Shown: positions 14,281-24,546, counted from the first letter of the stretch. The stretch is 34,269 nt of DNA from Selenomonadaceae bacterium (GCA_017553205.1 JAFZMV010000118.1:1-34269), one strand, 5' to 3'. The notes: generated by a model from the letters alone, not told the origin. Numbers and translations are program-made.

Positions 14281-14300
14281 TATCGAAATTTATATCGCAG
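14263..14300 (-). terminator. Intrinsic terminator of sucCD
   Basis: On the minus strand CTGCGATAT (14300-14292) pairs with ATATTGCAG (14283-14275), nine pairs with one G-U, and runs into twelve T (14274-14263). Confidence 0.9.
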
Positions 14301-14338
14301 AAGGAAATTTTCAAAAAAATCTAACGTAAAAATTTTTT

Positions 14339-15244
14339 TCAGCAAGTATGGCAGACTTCATAAATGCCTGCTTTTTTCAAAGTTTTAACGACGGTTTCAC
14401 CGATATGAGCGACAGTATCCGCGACTTCAATTCCGACAGCATTGAGAGCTGCAATTTTATCTGACGCTTTACCTTTGCCGCCTGAAATAATTGCTCCAGC
14501 ATGTCCCATTCTTTTTCCGGGAGGAGCCTGACGACCAGCAATAAATGCGGTAACAGGTTTATCAGGCATATTTTCGGAAATCCATTTTGCGGCATCTTCT
14601 TCAGCACTTCCGCCAATTTCTCCGATCATTAAGACGGCTTTTGTATCTGGATCATCTTTGAAAAATTTCAGTGCGTCAATAAAATCAATTCCCTTAACGG
14701 GATCTCCGCCAATTCCGATAGCGGTAGTTTGTCCTATACCTGCATTTGTAAGCTGAAAAGCCGCCTCATATGTCAAAGTTCCTGAACGAGAAACAACTCC
14801 GACATGACCTTTTTTGTGAATGTATCCCGGAATAATTCCGAGTTTACATTCATCAACTGTCAAAATTCCCGGGCAGTTCGGACCAATCAATTTAGTTTTT
14901 TTGCCTTCCATGTATCTGCGAACTTTTACCATGTCGAGTACTGGAATATGTTCGGTAATGCAAACAACTAAATCCAGTTCAGCTTCAACCGCTTCAATAA
15001 TAGAATCAGCCGCGAATCTTGCAGGAACATAAACCACAGACGCATTTGCTCCCGTAGCTTTTACAGCGTCGGCAACTGTATTGAAAACCGGAACACCTTC
15101 AACAGTCTGACCAGCTTTACCGGGCGTAACTCCTCCGACAATTTTTGTGCCGTAATCTATCATTTGTTTTGTGTGGAAAGTCGCCGCCTTTCCGGTTATT
15201 CCCTGCACGATAACTTTTGTATCTTTATTTACTAATATACTCAC
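14339..15244 (-). CDS. sucD: Succinyl-CoA synthetase (succinate-CoA ligase), alpha subunit
   Basis: 301 residues, slightly longer than the usual 290 because of a C-terminal tail (GIYEVCHTC). It binds CoA and carries the phosphohistidine of succinate-CoA ligase, interconverting succinyl-CoA and succinate with NTP formation. The Rossmann-type CoA site is [19 protein letters not shown], followed by LIGPNCPGI and [13 protein letters not shown]. The catalytic His is H248 in [15 protein letters not shown]. The start is GTG 15244 with GAGGAGG upstream. It follows sucC by 12 bases. In fermentative Negativicutes this enzyme serves the succinate-propionate route as well as the TCA branch; that is family knowledge. 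Confidence 0.96.
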   Translation of the reverse strand: MSILVNKDTKVIVQGITGKAATFHTKQMIDYGTKIVGGVTPGKAGQTVEGVPVFNTVADAVKATGANASVVYVPARFAADSIIEAVEAELDLVVCITEHIPVLDMVKVRRYMEGKKTKLIGPNCPGILTVDECKLGIIPGYIHKKGHVGVVSRSGTLTYEAAFQLTNAGIGQTTAIGIGGDPVKGIDFIDALKFFKDDPDTKAVLMIGEIGGSAEEDAAKWISENMPDKPVTAFIAGRQAPPGKRMGHAGAIISGGKGKASDKIAALNAVGIEVADTVAHIGETVVKTLKKAGIYEVCHTC

Positions 15245-15256
15245 GTTGCGACCTCC

Positions 15257-16453
15257 TCACGAATTTTTTTCCGATTCTTTGACAAGTTTAACAATTTTTT
15301 CTGCTCCGCCTTCCATAGTTTCGGCAACCATTACATTTTCAATCGCCGCATCTTTCAGCATTTGGCGGGCAATATCAACGTTTGTTCCCTCAAGACGAAC
15401 AACAACAGGAACAGGGAAAGAATTTTTTCCGTTTGAAATAATTTTTGTAGCGTCGATAAGACCTTTGGCAATATTATCACATTTGACAATCCCGCCAAAA
15501 ATATTTACAAAAATTCCTTTAGCCTGTCCGCCGTCCATCATAATTTGAAAAGCCTCTGCAGTAGTTTCGGGAGTAGATGCACCGCCGACATCTAAAAAGT
15601 TGGCGGGTTCTCCGCCGTAAAATTTTATAATGTCAACAGTAGCCATCGCCAATCCCGCACCGTTTACCATACAGGCAACATCTCCGCCAAGATTGACATA
15701 ATTTAAACCGCTTTTTCCTGCACGAAGTTCTTTTGAATCTTCTTCAGTTTCATCACGAAGAGCGGCAATATCAGGGTGGCGGAAAAGTGCACTGTCATCA
15801 AAATTTAATTTTGCGTCAAGGCAGACAACTTCATTTTCTTCAGTCAAAACGAGCGGATTTATTTCAACTTGTGAACAATCTTTTCCGATAAATGCATTGT
15901 AAAGTTTCAGCATTAAATTTGATGCGTTGCGGATTGCCTCCTGCGGAAAACCGAGAGCATAAGCCATTCGAGTTGCTTGAAAAGGTGCAAGACCAATTAC
16001 AGGGTCGATATATTCCATAAAAATTTTTTCTGGAGTTTCTGCGGCAACTTTTTCAATTTCAACTCCGCCTTCAGGACTTGCCATCATGACAATTTTTGCG
16101 GTCTGTCTGTCAATTACGAAACTTAAATAATATTCTTTTTTTATATTCGAGCCTTCCTCAATTAACAGTCGGTTGACTTTTTTGCCTTCGGGTCCTGTTT
16201 GATGAGTGACAAGAATTTTTCCGAGAAGTTCTTCAGCAAAATTTTTTACTTCGTCAAGATTTTTGGCGAGTTTAACTCCGCCCGCTTTTCCGCGTCCTCC
16301 CGCATGAATCTGTGCTTTGACGACACAAACTTTGCTGCCGAGTTCCTCAGCATTTTTTACAGCCTCTTCAACCGAAAAAGCCGCCTTGCCTTTTGGGACA
16401 GCAACGCCGAAACTTTTTAAAATTTCTTTGCTTTGATACTCGTGAATGTTCAA
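15257..16453 (-). CDS. sucC: Succinyl-CoA synthetase (succinate-CoA ligase), beta subunit
   Basis: 398 residues, normal for the ADP/GDP-forming beta subunit (about 388). The N-terminal ATP-grasp domain starts [16 protein letters not shown] and has [37 protein letters not shown], and metal ligands in QVEINPLV and [10 protein letters not shown]. The C-terminal ligase domain has [24 protein letters not shown] and [10 protein letters not shown]. The start is TTG 16453 with GAGGAG at about 16463-16468 on the minus strand. It is first in the two-gene operon with sucD, behind a clear promoter. Confidence 0.96.
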   Translation of the reverse strand: MNIHEYQSKEILKSFGVAVPKGKAAFSVEEAVKNAEELGSKVCVVKAQIHAGGRGKAGGVKLAKNLDEVKNFAEELLGKILVTHQTGPEGKKVNRLLIEEGSNIKKEYYLSFVIDRQTAKIVMMASPEGGVEIEKVAAETPEKIFMEYIDPVIGLAPFQATRMAYALGFPQEAIRNASNLMLKLYNAFIGKDCSQVEINPLVLTEENEVVCLDAKLNFDDSALFRHPDIAALRDETEEDSKELRAGKSGLNYVNLGGDVACMVNGAGLAMATVDIIKFYGGEPANFLDVGGASTPETTAEAFQIMMDGGQAKGIFVNIFGGIVKCDNIAKGLIDATKIISNGKNSFPVPVVVRLEGTNVDIARQMLKDAAIENVMVAETMEGGAEKIVKLVKESEKNS

Positions 16454-16485
16454 AATTTTTCGCTCCTCTCTCTTTATCTGAAAAA

Positions 16486-16514
16486 ATTATATCAAACGCA
16501 AAAACTAAAATCAA
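16486..16514 (-). promoter_or_regulatory. sucCD promoter
   Basis: On the minus strand TTGATT (16514-16509) and TATAAT (16491-16486) with 17-base spacing lie 33 bases before the sucC start. Confidence 0.75.
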
Positions 16515-16532
16515 AAATTTTTTGGCACAAAA

Positions 16533-16578
16533 TAAAAAAATCCTGCAGTAATTTTTTTAACAGCAGGATATTTTTTTT
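16533..16578. terminator. Probable bidirectional terminator between the sucC and era regions
   Basis: ATCCTGC (16540-16546) pairs with GCAGGAT (16563-16569). An A-run at 16533-16540 precedes it and a T-run at 16571-16578 follows, so it could work on both strands. Confidence 0.75.
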
Positions 16579-16579
16579 A

Positions 16580-16595
16580 GAACCTGTCTAAAATC
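16580..16595 (+). repeat. Solo IS-end-like sequence GAACCTGTCTAAAATC
   Basis: The first 14 bases are identical to 21125-21138. The form GA(A/G)CCTGT-N-TAAAATC resembles terminal inverted repeats of IS5-group elements. It directly precedes an integrase fragment, suggesting debris from insertion and deletion. Confidence 0.5.
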
Positions 16596-16637
16596 TTTTG
16601 AGAATGAGAGTAAGTAAAGCGAGAACAGACATCTGCA

Positions 16638-16841
16638 TTTAAGTATGAAGTTTACGTTCACAATTTTTCCACAATCCAAAAAAATGAATATCTCGTAATG
16701 GAAAATGGCAAACCGTTATATTATCAGTTGTTCAAAGCAAGTGTCTGGGAAAAGAGTAAAATTTTAAATTCGTTGCCTACAAAACATTTGCCGCACGACG
16801 GACGACACACTTTTACAACGTTGATGGACGACGCAGAAGTT
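16638..16841 (+). pseudogene. Fragment of a tyrosine recombinase (phage-type integrase)
   Basis: An open stretch of 68 codons with no start of its own reads NEYLVMENGKPLYYQLFK, then LPTKHLPHDGRHTFTTLMDD and AEV. The H-x-x-R box (HDGRHTF) is the second catalytic block of tyrosine recombinases, and LPTKHLPHD-RHTF-TLM is the typical context in Firmicute phage integrases. The catalytic Arg I, the later His/Trp and the nucleophilic Tyr are missing. Similarity ends at 16841, 11 bases before the convergent era stop. It is therefore a decayed remnant, not a functional gene. The upstream frame from about 16638 is open but less clearly integrase-like. Confidence 0.8.
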
Positions 16842-16852
16842 AAAAAATTTTT

Positions 16853-17740
16853 TTATTCACCCAAGCCCAAACTTTTTATTAATCCGTCGGAATTTCTCCA
16901 GCCGCGTTTTACTTTTACCCACAAATCAAGAAAAACTTTTTTGCCGATGAGCATTTCAATTTCAGGACGGGCATTTTTTCCGATATTTTTTAAAAATCCT
17001 CCGTCTTTTCCGATTAAAATTCCTTTCTGTGAATCGCGTTCAACGTAAATTACCGCACGAATATAAGTCAAAGATTTTTTTCTTTCAGTCATTTCTTCTA
17101 CATCAACGGCTACAGAGTGCGGAACTTCATCTTCAGTTACATGCAAAATTTTTTCTCGAATAATTTCTGCAATAATCAATCTTTCAGGCTGATCCGTCAC
17201 CATATCTGAAGAATAATATTTTGGACCTTCGGGAAGAAATTTTTTTGCCTCCGTCAAAAGTTCTTCGACGTTTGAACCGTCCGCCGCACTTATCGGAACG
17301 ATTGCCGCAAATTTATATCGCTCGGAATATTCCGCAATAATCGGAAGAATTTTTTCACGTTCAAGCAAGTCAATTTTATTTATAACCAAAATTACAGGCT
17401 TATCAGTTGCGGAAAGTTTTTCAATGATATATTTTTCTCCGCCGCCAAATTTTTCCGACGCATCAATTACAAAAAAAATCGCGTCAACTTCTTTTAAAGT
17501 TCCTTCCGCCGCCTTTAACATATATTCACCGAGTTTAAATTTAGGCTTATGAATACCGGGCGTATCCAAAAAAATAAATTGTGCATCGTCTTGCGTCAAA
17601 ATACATTGAATACGACTGCGAGTTGTCTGCGGTTTATCCGACATAATTGCAATTTTCTGCCCGATAATTTTGTTAATCAGCGTGGACTTCCCGACATTCG
17701 GTCTGCCGACGACTGCAATAAAACCAGATTTATAACTCAA
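16853..17740 (-). CDS. era: GTPase Era, ribosome assembly factor
   Basis: 295 residues, normal size. It is a GTPase that binds the 3' end of 16S rRNA and helps mature the 30S subunit. The G domain has G1 GRPNVGKST, G2 around PQTTRSRI, G3 DTPGIHKPK, G4 NKID and G5 ISAADG. The C-terminal KH domain carries IGKDGGFLKNIGKNAR and the final segment VFLDLWVKVKRGWRNS. Start ATG 17740, 27 bases after obgE, last gene of the aroB-ogg-obgE-era operon. The usual neighbours (ybeY, dgkA, cdd) are absent here. Confidence 0.97.
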   Translation of the reverse strand: MSYKSGFIAVVGRPNVGKSTLINKIIGQKIAIMSDKPQTTRSRIQCILTQDDAQFIFLDTPGIHKPKFKLGEYMLKAAEGTLKEVDAIFFVIDASEKFGGGEKYIIEKLSATDKPVILVINKIDLLEREKILPIIAEYSERYKFAAIVPISAADGSNVEELLTEAKKFLPEGPKYYSSDMVTDQPERLIIAEIIREKILHVTEDEVPHSVAVDVEEMTERKKSLTYIRAVIYVERDSQKGILIGKDGGFLKNIGKNARPEIEMLIGKKVFLDLWVKVKRGWRNSDGLIKSLGLGE

Positions 17741-17767
17741 AATAAAAATCTCCCTTCAAAAATTTTA

Positions 17768-19066
<1,299 letters not shown>

Positions 19067-19918
19067 TCAATCTTCCAAGTTGAATTCTTTTTCACCGAGC
19101 CTTTTATAAAAGAAAACATACTGCTGAAGAACTCCGCCATGATCTCCGAATTCTTCAAAAATATTTCTGCCTTTAAAATCTTCGTCAATCGCACGTTTAA
19201 TCCAGACATCGACGGGCGAAAAGTTCAGTCTGTGATAGGCATAAAGAGCAACACAATTTGCAATTTTATCTCCTACGCCTTTTATTTCTTTCAACTCAAT
19301 CAGCATATCTTCATTGCTCGAATGAATTATATCTTCAAGATCAACGACGCGGGTTCTGACTTTTTCCACAGCGTCCCTTATATATGCTCCGCGATAACCA
19401 AGACCGCAGTTGGAAAGTTTTAAAACTGATGCAGCTGATAATTTTTCAGGCGTTGGAAAAGTTCTAATGTCTTCGTAGGGCGTGTGGAGAATTTCCCCGA
19501 AACTGTCGCAGATAAGTTCAATGGATTTTTTTATTGCGGGAATACTTTTTCTTTGACTGATTATAAAACTTATCAAAGTTTCAAAAGGTTCCTGACGCAA
19601 AATTCTTATTCCCGCTCCGAATTTCGCCGCCTCTCTCAAATAATTTCCGAAAGGAAATCTTTCACTGAATTTATCTATCTCAACGCGAATCGCCATATAA
19701 TTTTCTTCAAGATCAAAATATTTTTCCCAGAAACCTGTCCAGTCGGTCAATTCACAGCTGACATCAAAAACATTTTTATCAAGTTTGCGAATGTAAATAA
19801 ATTTTTTTTTCGTAACGAATCTGAACAAACCGTTTTCAAATTCCTTTGCACGGAAACATTGCCCGCTTTCAGCAATTTTCTTCAAGTCAAAATCATCATA
19901 AATTTTTACAACTGCCAT
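19067..19918 (-). CDS. 8-oxoguanine DNA glycosylase/AP lyase (Ogg1-type HhH-GPD)
   Basis: 283 residues. The N-terminal domain (about 1-100) has GQCFRAKEFENG, like the substrate-binding domain of Ogg1. The HhH-GPD core has PFETLISFIISQRKSIPAIK, the hairpin LKEIKGVGDKIANC with the catalytic Lys K218, and PVDVW with the catalytic Asp D237. The Lys-Asp spacing of 19 equals that of human OGG1 (K249/D268). It removes oxidised guanine opposite C and nicks the abasic site. AlkA-type alkylbase glycosylases are an alternative, but they lack the catalytic Lys. It lies in the aroB-obgE operon, 12 bases from each neighbour. Confidence 0.88.
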   Translation of the reverse strand: MAVVKIYDDFDLKKIAESGQCFRAKEFENGLFRFVTKKKFIYIRKLDKNVFDVSCELTDWTGFWEKYFDLEENYMAIRVEIDKFSERFPFGNYLREAAKFGAGIRILRQEPFETLISFIISQRKSIPAIKKSIELICDSFGEILHTPYEDIRTFPTPEKLSAASVLKLSNCGLGYRGAYIRDAVEKVRTRVVDLEDIIHSSNEDMLIELKEIKGVGDKIANCVALYAYHRLNFSPVDVWIKRAIDEDFKGRNIFEEFGDHGGVLQQYVFFYKRLGEKEFNLED

Positions 19919-19930
19919 TATCTTTTCACC

Positions 19931-21007
19931 TCAACCAAGAATTTTTTTCAAAGAATTTTTAACAACATTTTCGGGAACGTCAGAAGAAATTTCAACTCCA
20001 CCGAAATTTTTCATCAAAACCCAGTTAATTTTTCCGCCGAGAGTTTTTTTGTCGCGGAAAGCCGCCTTATACATTTTATCAACGTCCAAATTTCCGCAAG
20101 AAGTTTCCAAATTCAAACGCTCCAATAAATTTTTCAGTCGCTTAACCTCTGCTGAAGAAATTTTTCCGAGTTCTTCGCTGATATAAGCCGCTCCCAACAT
20201 TCCGACCGCAACAGCTTCCCCATGACGAAATTTTTTATAATTAGTTTCTTCTTCGATAACATGTGCGATTGTGTGACCGAAATTTAAAATCCTGCGTAAA
20301 TTTGATTCCTTTTCGTCCCTGCTCACAACGTCCGCTTTAATTTCGCAGGAACGCTTGATAATTTCTGAAAAAATTTCTGCGTCACGATTTAAAATTTTTT
20401 CAACATTATTTTCAAGATAAGAAAAAAATTTTTCGTCGCTGATAATTCCATATTTTACGACTTCGCCGAGTCCAGATTTTATTTCGCGTTCGGGAAGAGT
20501 TTTCAAAGTTTCCAAGTCTATAAAAACTGCTTTCGGCTGATAAAATGCACCGATTAAATTTTTTCCCAACGCATGATTTACTGCAGTTTTTCCGCCGACT
20601 GATGAATCAACCTGTGCCAGCAGAGTTGTCGGAACTTGAATAAAATTTACTCCACGCAGATAAGTTGCCGCGACAAATCCCGCCAAATCCCCGACGACTC
20701 CGCCCCCCAATGCGATTATTAAAGATTTTCTGTCCAGTCCGAGTTCAATGGCTTTTGTGTAAATTTTTTCTGCCTCGTGGAGATTTTTGGAAGTTTCTCC
20801 CGCTTCAATCGTAAAAATTTCAAAATCTCCGCTCAAATTTTTCGTAAAATCTTCCGCACAATTTTTTAAAACCTTGGTATCCGTGACGACTAAAATTTTT
20901 TTCGTAAAGTCCGATTGAGAAATAAATTTTTCAACTCCGCCGAAAATTTTTTCGCCGATAAAAATTTCGTAACTGTTTTCTCCGAGATTAACTTTTACTG
21001 TCTGCAT
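19931..21007 (-). CDS. aroB: 3-dehydroquinate synthase
   Basis: 358 residues, normal size. It converts DAHP to 3-dehydroquinate, the second step of the shikimate pathway. NAD is bound by GGGVVGDLAGFVAATYLRG, with VPTTLLAQVDSSVGGKTAVN following. The metal and substrate residues include the Glu in GLGEVVKYGII and the His residues of ILNFGHTIAHVIE and RHGEAVAVGM. First gene of the aroB-ogg-obgE-era operon behind an extended -10 promoter. No other aro gene is in the window. Confidence 0.97.
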   Translation of the reverse strand: MQTVKVNLGENSYEIFIGEKIFGGVEKFISQSDFTKKILVVTDTKVLKNCAEDFTKNLSGDFEIFTIEAGETSKNLHEAEKIYTKAIELGLDRKSLIIALGGGVVGDLAGFVAATYLRGVNFIQVPTTLLAQVDSSVGGKTAVNHALGKNLIGAFYQPKAVFIDLETLKTLPEREIKSGLGEVVKYGIISDEKFFSYLENNVEKILNRDAEIFSEIIKRSCEIKADVVSRDEKESNLRRILNFGHTIAHVIEEETNYKKFRHGEAVAVGMLGAAYISEELGKISSAEVKRLKNLLERLNLETSCGNLDVDKMYKAAFRDKKTLGGKINWVLMKNFGGVEISSDVPENVVKNSLKKILG

Positions 21008-21035
21008 AATTTCACTCCATTATATATTTTTGCAG

Positions 21036-21044
21036 ATTATAACA
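21036..21044 (-). promoter_or_regulatory. Extended -10 promoter of the aroB operon
   Basis: On the minus strand TGTTATAAT (21044-21036) stands 28 bases before the aroB start, with a T-tract upstream and no clear -35. Confidence 0.6.
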
Positions 21045-21124
21045 AAAAAAATGGGCTTTTACACCGAAAATTTTTTATCTGACAGATACCAGCGTTTCAT
21101 AAAAATTTTGGAGTAAAAATGTCG

Positions 21125-21138
21125 GAACCTGTCTAAAA
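21125..21138 (+). repeat. Second solo IS-end-like sequence GAACCTGTCTAAAA
   Basis: Fourteen bases identical to 16580-16593, in the gap between the aroB promoter and the end of the flagellar operon. No transposase codons are recognisable beside it. Confidence 0.45.
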
Positions 21139-21162
21139 ACTAAGAAAAGTAAAAAATAATCC

Positions 21163-21202
21163 AAACAAAAAAATCCCGATGGTTTGAAAAATTTTCCGTC
21201 GG
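21163..21202 (-). terminator. Intrinsic terminator of the flagellar operon
   Basis: On the minus strand CCGACGG (21202-21196) pairs with CCATCGG (21182-21176), one G-U pair, followed by GA and a T-run (21173-21167). Confidence 0.75.
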
Positions 21203-21256
21203 AATTCTTTTAGTTGTAAAAACTTTCGAGTTTTTAATAAAAAAAGCCTTACATCC

Positions 21257-21610
21257 TCAATATGTTCTGTTGAATGCGACACTTTGAGCTCCGAGAACCG
21301 AATTTGACAAGTCGTAAGCTCTGACAACGCTGTTTTGTCTGCGTGATTTATTGAGCCAAGCCCGTGCCTTATACATAATTTCTCTGTCCATAGGAATAAT
21401 TTTTTTGCCGATTTCTTTGAATTCTTCAAGTTGAAGATAATCTTTTGACGGCAATTCTTCCATAAGTTCAATAAGCTGATCTCTCTGCGGTACAAGCGTC
21501 AAAAAAGTTTCAACGTCTTGTTGATTGATAAATTTTAAAAGTTCTTGAGTCAGCGTTAAATATCTTTCCCACAAAATTTTTGCTTTCTCGATAACTTCTT
21601 CATCATGCAT
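21257..21610 (-). CDS. Small helical flagellar protein, probable FliT-like chaperone
   Basis: 117 residues, mostly helical (KAKILWERYLTLTQELLKFI, then RDQLIELMEELP and EIGKKIIPMDREIMYKARAW). Length, helical character and position directly after fliS match FliT/YvyD-region chaperones, which cap FliD until export. Sequence identity alone is too weak to name it firmly. Its ATG overlaps the fliS stop by 8 bases (ATGCATGA), so the two are translationally coupled. It is the last gene of the flagellar operon, followed by a terminator. Confidence 0.65.
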   Translation of the reverse strand: MHDEEVIEKAKILWERYLTLTQELLKFINQQDVETFLTLVPQRDQLIELMEELPSKDYLQLEEFKEIGKKIIPMDREIMYKARAWLNKSRRQNSVVRAYDLSNSVLGAQSVAFNRTY

Positions 21611-22007
21611 AGCCTTTACCGCCTTTGCCCTGTCCTTTTTCAGCTCTGGCTTTTTTCATTGCACCGACCCAAGCATCGCGAAGTTCTGAAATAATTGTTT
21701 TAGCCTCGTTAAGCTGATTTACATCGGACTTCATATTTCCTTCGACAAGTCTGTCGTAAACATAATCATAAAGCGGCATGAGTTGATGAGAAATTTCGTA
21801 ATCCATATTTAAAGTCAAACGAAACTCCGAAATAATTCTCTGTGCTTTTTGAAGAAAAGTATTTGCGTCCTCGTATTTTTTTTCGCTCGTAGCCGAAATT
21901 CCATCATCAATAAATTTCAGACAGCCGTTATAAAGCATAAGCGTCAACTGCTCGGGCGGAGCGTTTAAAATTTGATTTCTTCTGTATGCTTCTGCAGCAT
22001 TTACCAT
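21603..22007 (-). CDS. fliS: Flagellin export chaperone FliS
   Basis: 134 residues, usual size. The start motif AAEAYRRNQILNAPPEQLTL and then MLYNGCLKFIDDG is the classic FliS N-terminus. The four-helix bundle continues with ANTFLQKAQRIISEFRLTLN and LMPLYDYVYDRLVEGNMKSD. It binds the flagellin C-terminus in the cytoplasm to prevent premature polymerisation. The C-terminal tail (EKGQGKGGKGYA) is glycine- and lysine-rich. The ribosome site TGGAGG precedes ATG 22007. A hairpin lies in the 100-base gap after fliD. Confidence 0.95.
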   Translation of the reverse strand: MVNAAEAYRRNQILNAPPEQLTLMLYNGCLKFIDDGISATSEKKYEDANTFLQKAQRIISEFRLTLNMDYEISHQLMPLYDYVYDRLVEGNMKSDVNQLNEAKTIISELRDAWVGAMKKARAEKGQGKGGKGYA

Positions 22008-22037
22008 TCAGATTTCCTCCAATCAAAATTTTAAACA

Positions 22038-22073
22038 GGGACTAGAGAAAAATTATTTCTAATCCCTAGTCCC
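22038..22073 (-). repeat. Intergenic hairpin with TTAG-type repeat between fliD and fliS
   Basis: GGGACTAG (22038-22045) and CTAGTCCC (22066-22073) form a perfect 8-bp stem. No T-run follows on the minus strand. TTAGGGACTAGGGATTAG on the minus strand belongs to the same degenerate TTAG family as 10842 and 11287. It may tune fliS expression or mRNA stability. Confidence 0.55.
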
Positions 22074-22107
22074 TAATTTTAATTCCTAAATATTTTAAAT
22101 TTTAATT

Positions 22108-24546
22108 TCAGCTGAATGAACTTGTAACATAACCAAGCTGTGTGCCAAGTCTTGCCAGCATTGTTTCCATTGCGTCATATTTTTTGTAAAGTTTATCTTC
22201 AAACGCATTCATCATGGATTTGAAGTTACTCATTTTAGTCTGAAGTTCACGCATAAGTTTGCTTAAATCGCTGTCATCAGCCGTATTCATATCGGTGCCT
22301 GAAACAGATTTAATACTCTTCATATTTTTCGTGAACACATCGCCAAGACGCTGGGCAACACCGCTCTTTGCAGAGTCGTTATAATCATTTGCATCAAGTT
22401 TGGCAAAAACATTGTAAACGGCTTCAGGATCGTCAGTAAGAGCGGCTTTAAGTTTGTCCTCATCAAGTGTAAGTTGACCTTTTACGCCTGTTGTAGAAAT
22501 TCCGATTGAGAAAATAGAATTATATTTTCCCGCAATGCCGTCAACAGGAGTAGAAACAGCGGAACGCATTTCAGTTATCAATTTACCGAGAGTTTGATCA
22601 TGGTAAAGCATGCCGGCTTTGGCTTTTTCTTCCCATTTTTCGATCTGCTCATCTTTCATGGCATCTCTTTGAGAATCAGTCAGCGGCTTGTAATTTTTAT
22701 TCGGTTTTTCATTGTACATGTCAGTTAATTCTTTGAGAAGTTTGTTGTAATCCTCAACAAAAGATTTAACCTTATCAATAATTTTGTCAGTGTCTTGAGT
22801 AATGGTGACAGTAGATCTTGTTCCTTCAGTCGCTCCCGTGAAATTATAGGTAACGCCGTTGACGACCAATTTATTATCTGCAATATCATAACTCATACCG
22901 TCAACTTTGACTTGTGCATTTGTACCTGCAACGCTTGTAGAAGTTCCTGCCGAAAAATCATTCATGACAGCTCCGACAAGTGAACCGTCTTTAGACTGCT
23001 GAAGACCGATAGAATTGAAGAAATTAGCGGCAGTCGTTCCGCCGTCGTCAGCATCTGCCATAGCCAAACTTACACCATTTTCATCACCGGTTGAGGAATT
23101 ATAGAAAGAAAATTTATCGTTTACTGAATCGTAAGTTGCTTTAACATTTGTGCCCAGATTATTTACAGCCACAGTTAAATCATTGAAAGTAAAGCCTTCT
23201 GCAAGTTGTCCGTAAGTTACGCTGACAACATTTTGCTCAACTTTAACGGTAGATTCTCCGACATCTTTTGCATTGTAGGTTATTCCGTCAACAGTTGCAT
23301 TATTTCCGCTGAATGTTACTGCATTTCCGTCAACCGTTCCTTGTGCGTCTGTACCGTTTACGCTAGTAGTATCGGAGGAACTGAAAATTTGAGTTGTACC
23401 GTTAAGAGAATCTTTCAAACCCAAATTACCCAAAAATCTTGAAGTATTTGTTCCAATCTTGTTGTCGGCAGTGTTGCCTTCAATTGAAATGGAAATTTCA
23501 TTTGCAGAACCGACTTCATTATTTGTAAGTGAAAAAGTTCCTGCTGTGGAATCATAAGCGGCGGTTATATTAAGTCCAGCCGCATTGATTTTATCAGCTA
23601 AGGTTTCAATAGTTGCGTTATTGGTGATAATATCTTCGTAAGTCAAAGAAATTGTCGCAGAATTTTTGCCGTCGCTTAAAGTAAATTCAAGTGCATTTGT
23701 AGTAGAAAGGTCAGAATTTGCAATAACAGACTTACTGTTGCTACTACCATTTGGATTAGTTGGAGGATCAGCTGGATTATAAACGGTAGTAGTCGTGCCG
23801 TCAGTGGTGATGTTTTGGAACATCATATCTTTCAGATTGAGGCTACTGGAGCCACTATTTGGTGGATTATGGACTGGAGCTGTAGTAGTGTCATAACGCT
23901 TGACAGAACTTAGTTTACTTGTTAAAGAAACATTTTTAGCAGTTTCGGTAATGTTCACTGTATGGCTACCATTTGCCGCACTGGCGGAGGCTGTAGCAGT
24001 CACAACATCTTCATTACTGCTTGTTAAATTACCGTTTGCTTTATCACTTACAGCAAACTTAAATGCAACGTCTCTTTTGGAATGAATACTGGTATTGCCG
24101 TTGCTGTCAGTAGTGGTGACGTTATCCCCGACGGCAGTAACATTTTTGTAAAGTGTATCTCTAAGTTGTGTACTTGTCCTAGAGTCACCAAGACGCGTAG
24201 CCGTTCCTGTTCCGATTAAATAAGCATTAGTTGCTGCTTTTCCGACTTCAACATAATGAGTCATCTGAGGTGCAGACGCATTAGCCGTAGCTTTGATTTC
24301 CGAATTGCTGCTCTCTGCGTTACGTGCATTCATGTTCGCAGACATTTTATACTGAGAAAGAGTTGAGTTATTAAAAGTTTGAATTTTGCCGTAAACATCA
24401 ACATAAGCCGCTTTAGTCCACTCGTTTTTCGTGTACTTCTGCTTCATTTTGTCGTATTCGCTCTGCTTGCTCATCATTCCGACTTTAACCATTGATTCAA
24501 CATCAAGACCGGAACCCGACAAGCCGTAAATTCCATTAACACCCAT
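22108..24546 (-). CDS. fliD: Flagellar hook-associated protein 2 (filament cap), unusually long
   Basis: 812 residues against about 450-670 in most species. The N-terminal domain (GIYGLSGSGLDVESMVKVGM, and a coiled start to about 75) and the C-terminal FliD_C domain from about 580 (TDKIIDKVKSFVEDYNKLLK, then SIGISTTGVKGQLTLDEDKL) are standard. The extra length lies in about 90-580, rich in S, T, N and G, and looks internally duplicated. Around 310-445 and 450-585, two copies share a flagellin-IN-like unit (NITAAYDSTAGTFSL / NVKATYDSVNDKFSF), then FL-NLGL / FFNSIGL, TSVNGTDAQ / TSVAGTNAQ and VDGITYN / VNGVTYN. FliD caps the growing filament tip outside the cell and contacts surfaces. AAGGAGGG precedes the start. 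Confidence 0.95.
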   Translation of the reverse strand: MGVNGIYGLSGSGLDVESMVKVGMMSKQSEYDKMKQKYTKNEWTKAAYVDVYGKIQTFNNSTLSQYKMSANMNARNAESSNSEIKATANASAPQMTHYVEVGKAATNAYLIGTGTATRLGDSRTSTQLRDTLYKNVTAVGDNVTTTDSNGNTSIHSKRDVAFKFAVSDKANGNLTSSNEDVVTATASASAANGSHTVNITETAKNVSLTSKLSSVKRYDTTTAPVHNPPNSGSSSLNLKDMMFQNITTDGTTTTVYNPADPPTNPNGSSNSKSVIANSDLSTTNALEFTLSDGKNSATISLTYEDIITNNATIETLADKINAAGLNITAAYDSTAGTFSLTNNEVGSANEISISIEGNTADNKIGTNTSRFLGNLGLKDSLNGTTQIFSSSDTTSVNGTDAQGTVDGNAVTFSGNNATVDGITYNAKDVGESTVKVEQNVVSVTYGQLAEGFTFNDLTVAVNNLGTNVKATYDSVNDKFSFYNSSTGDENGVSLAMADADDGGTTAANFFNSIGLQQSKDGSLVGAVMNDFSAGTSTSVAGTNAQVKVDGMSYDIADNKLVVNGVTYNFTGATEGTRSTVTITQDTDKIIDKVKSFVEDYNKLLKELTDMYNEKPNKNYKPLTDSQRDAMKDEQIEKWEEKAKAGMLYHDQTLGKLITEMRSAVSTPVDGIAGKYNSIFSIGISTTGVKGQLTLDEDKLKAALTDDPEAVYNVFAKLDANDYNDSAKSGVAQRLGDVFTKNMKSIKSVSGTDMNTADDSDLSKLMRELQTKMSNFKSMMNAFEDKLYKKYDAMETMLARLGTQLGYVTSSFS

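Noticed and set aside
14211-14345. N-terminal extension of the permease-kinase frame up to 14345
   Set aside because: These codons run through the sucD terminator and the promoter, and ATG 14210 has a good ribosome site and begins right before the permease fold.
12748-14388. Several plus-strand frames opposite the permease-kinase gene
   Set aside because: They are low-complexity shadows of the membrane-spanning coding strand.
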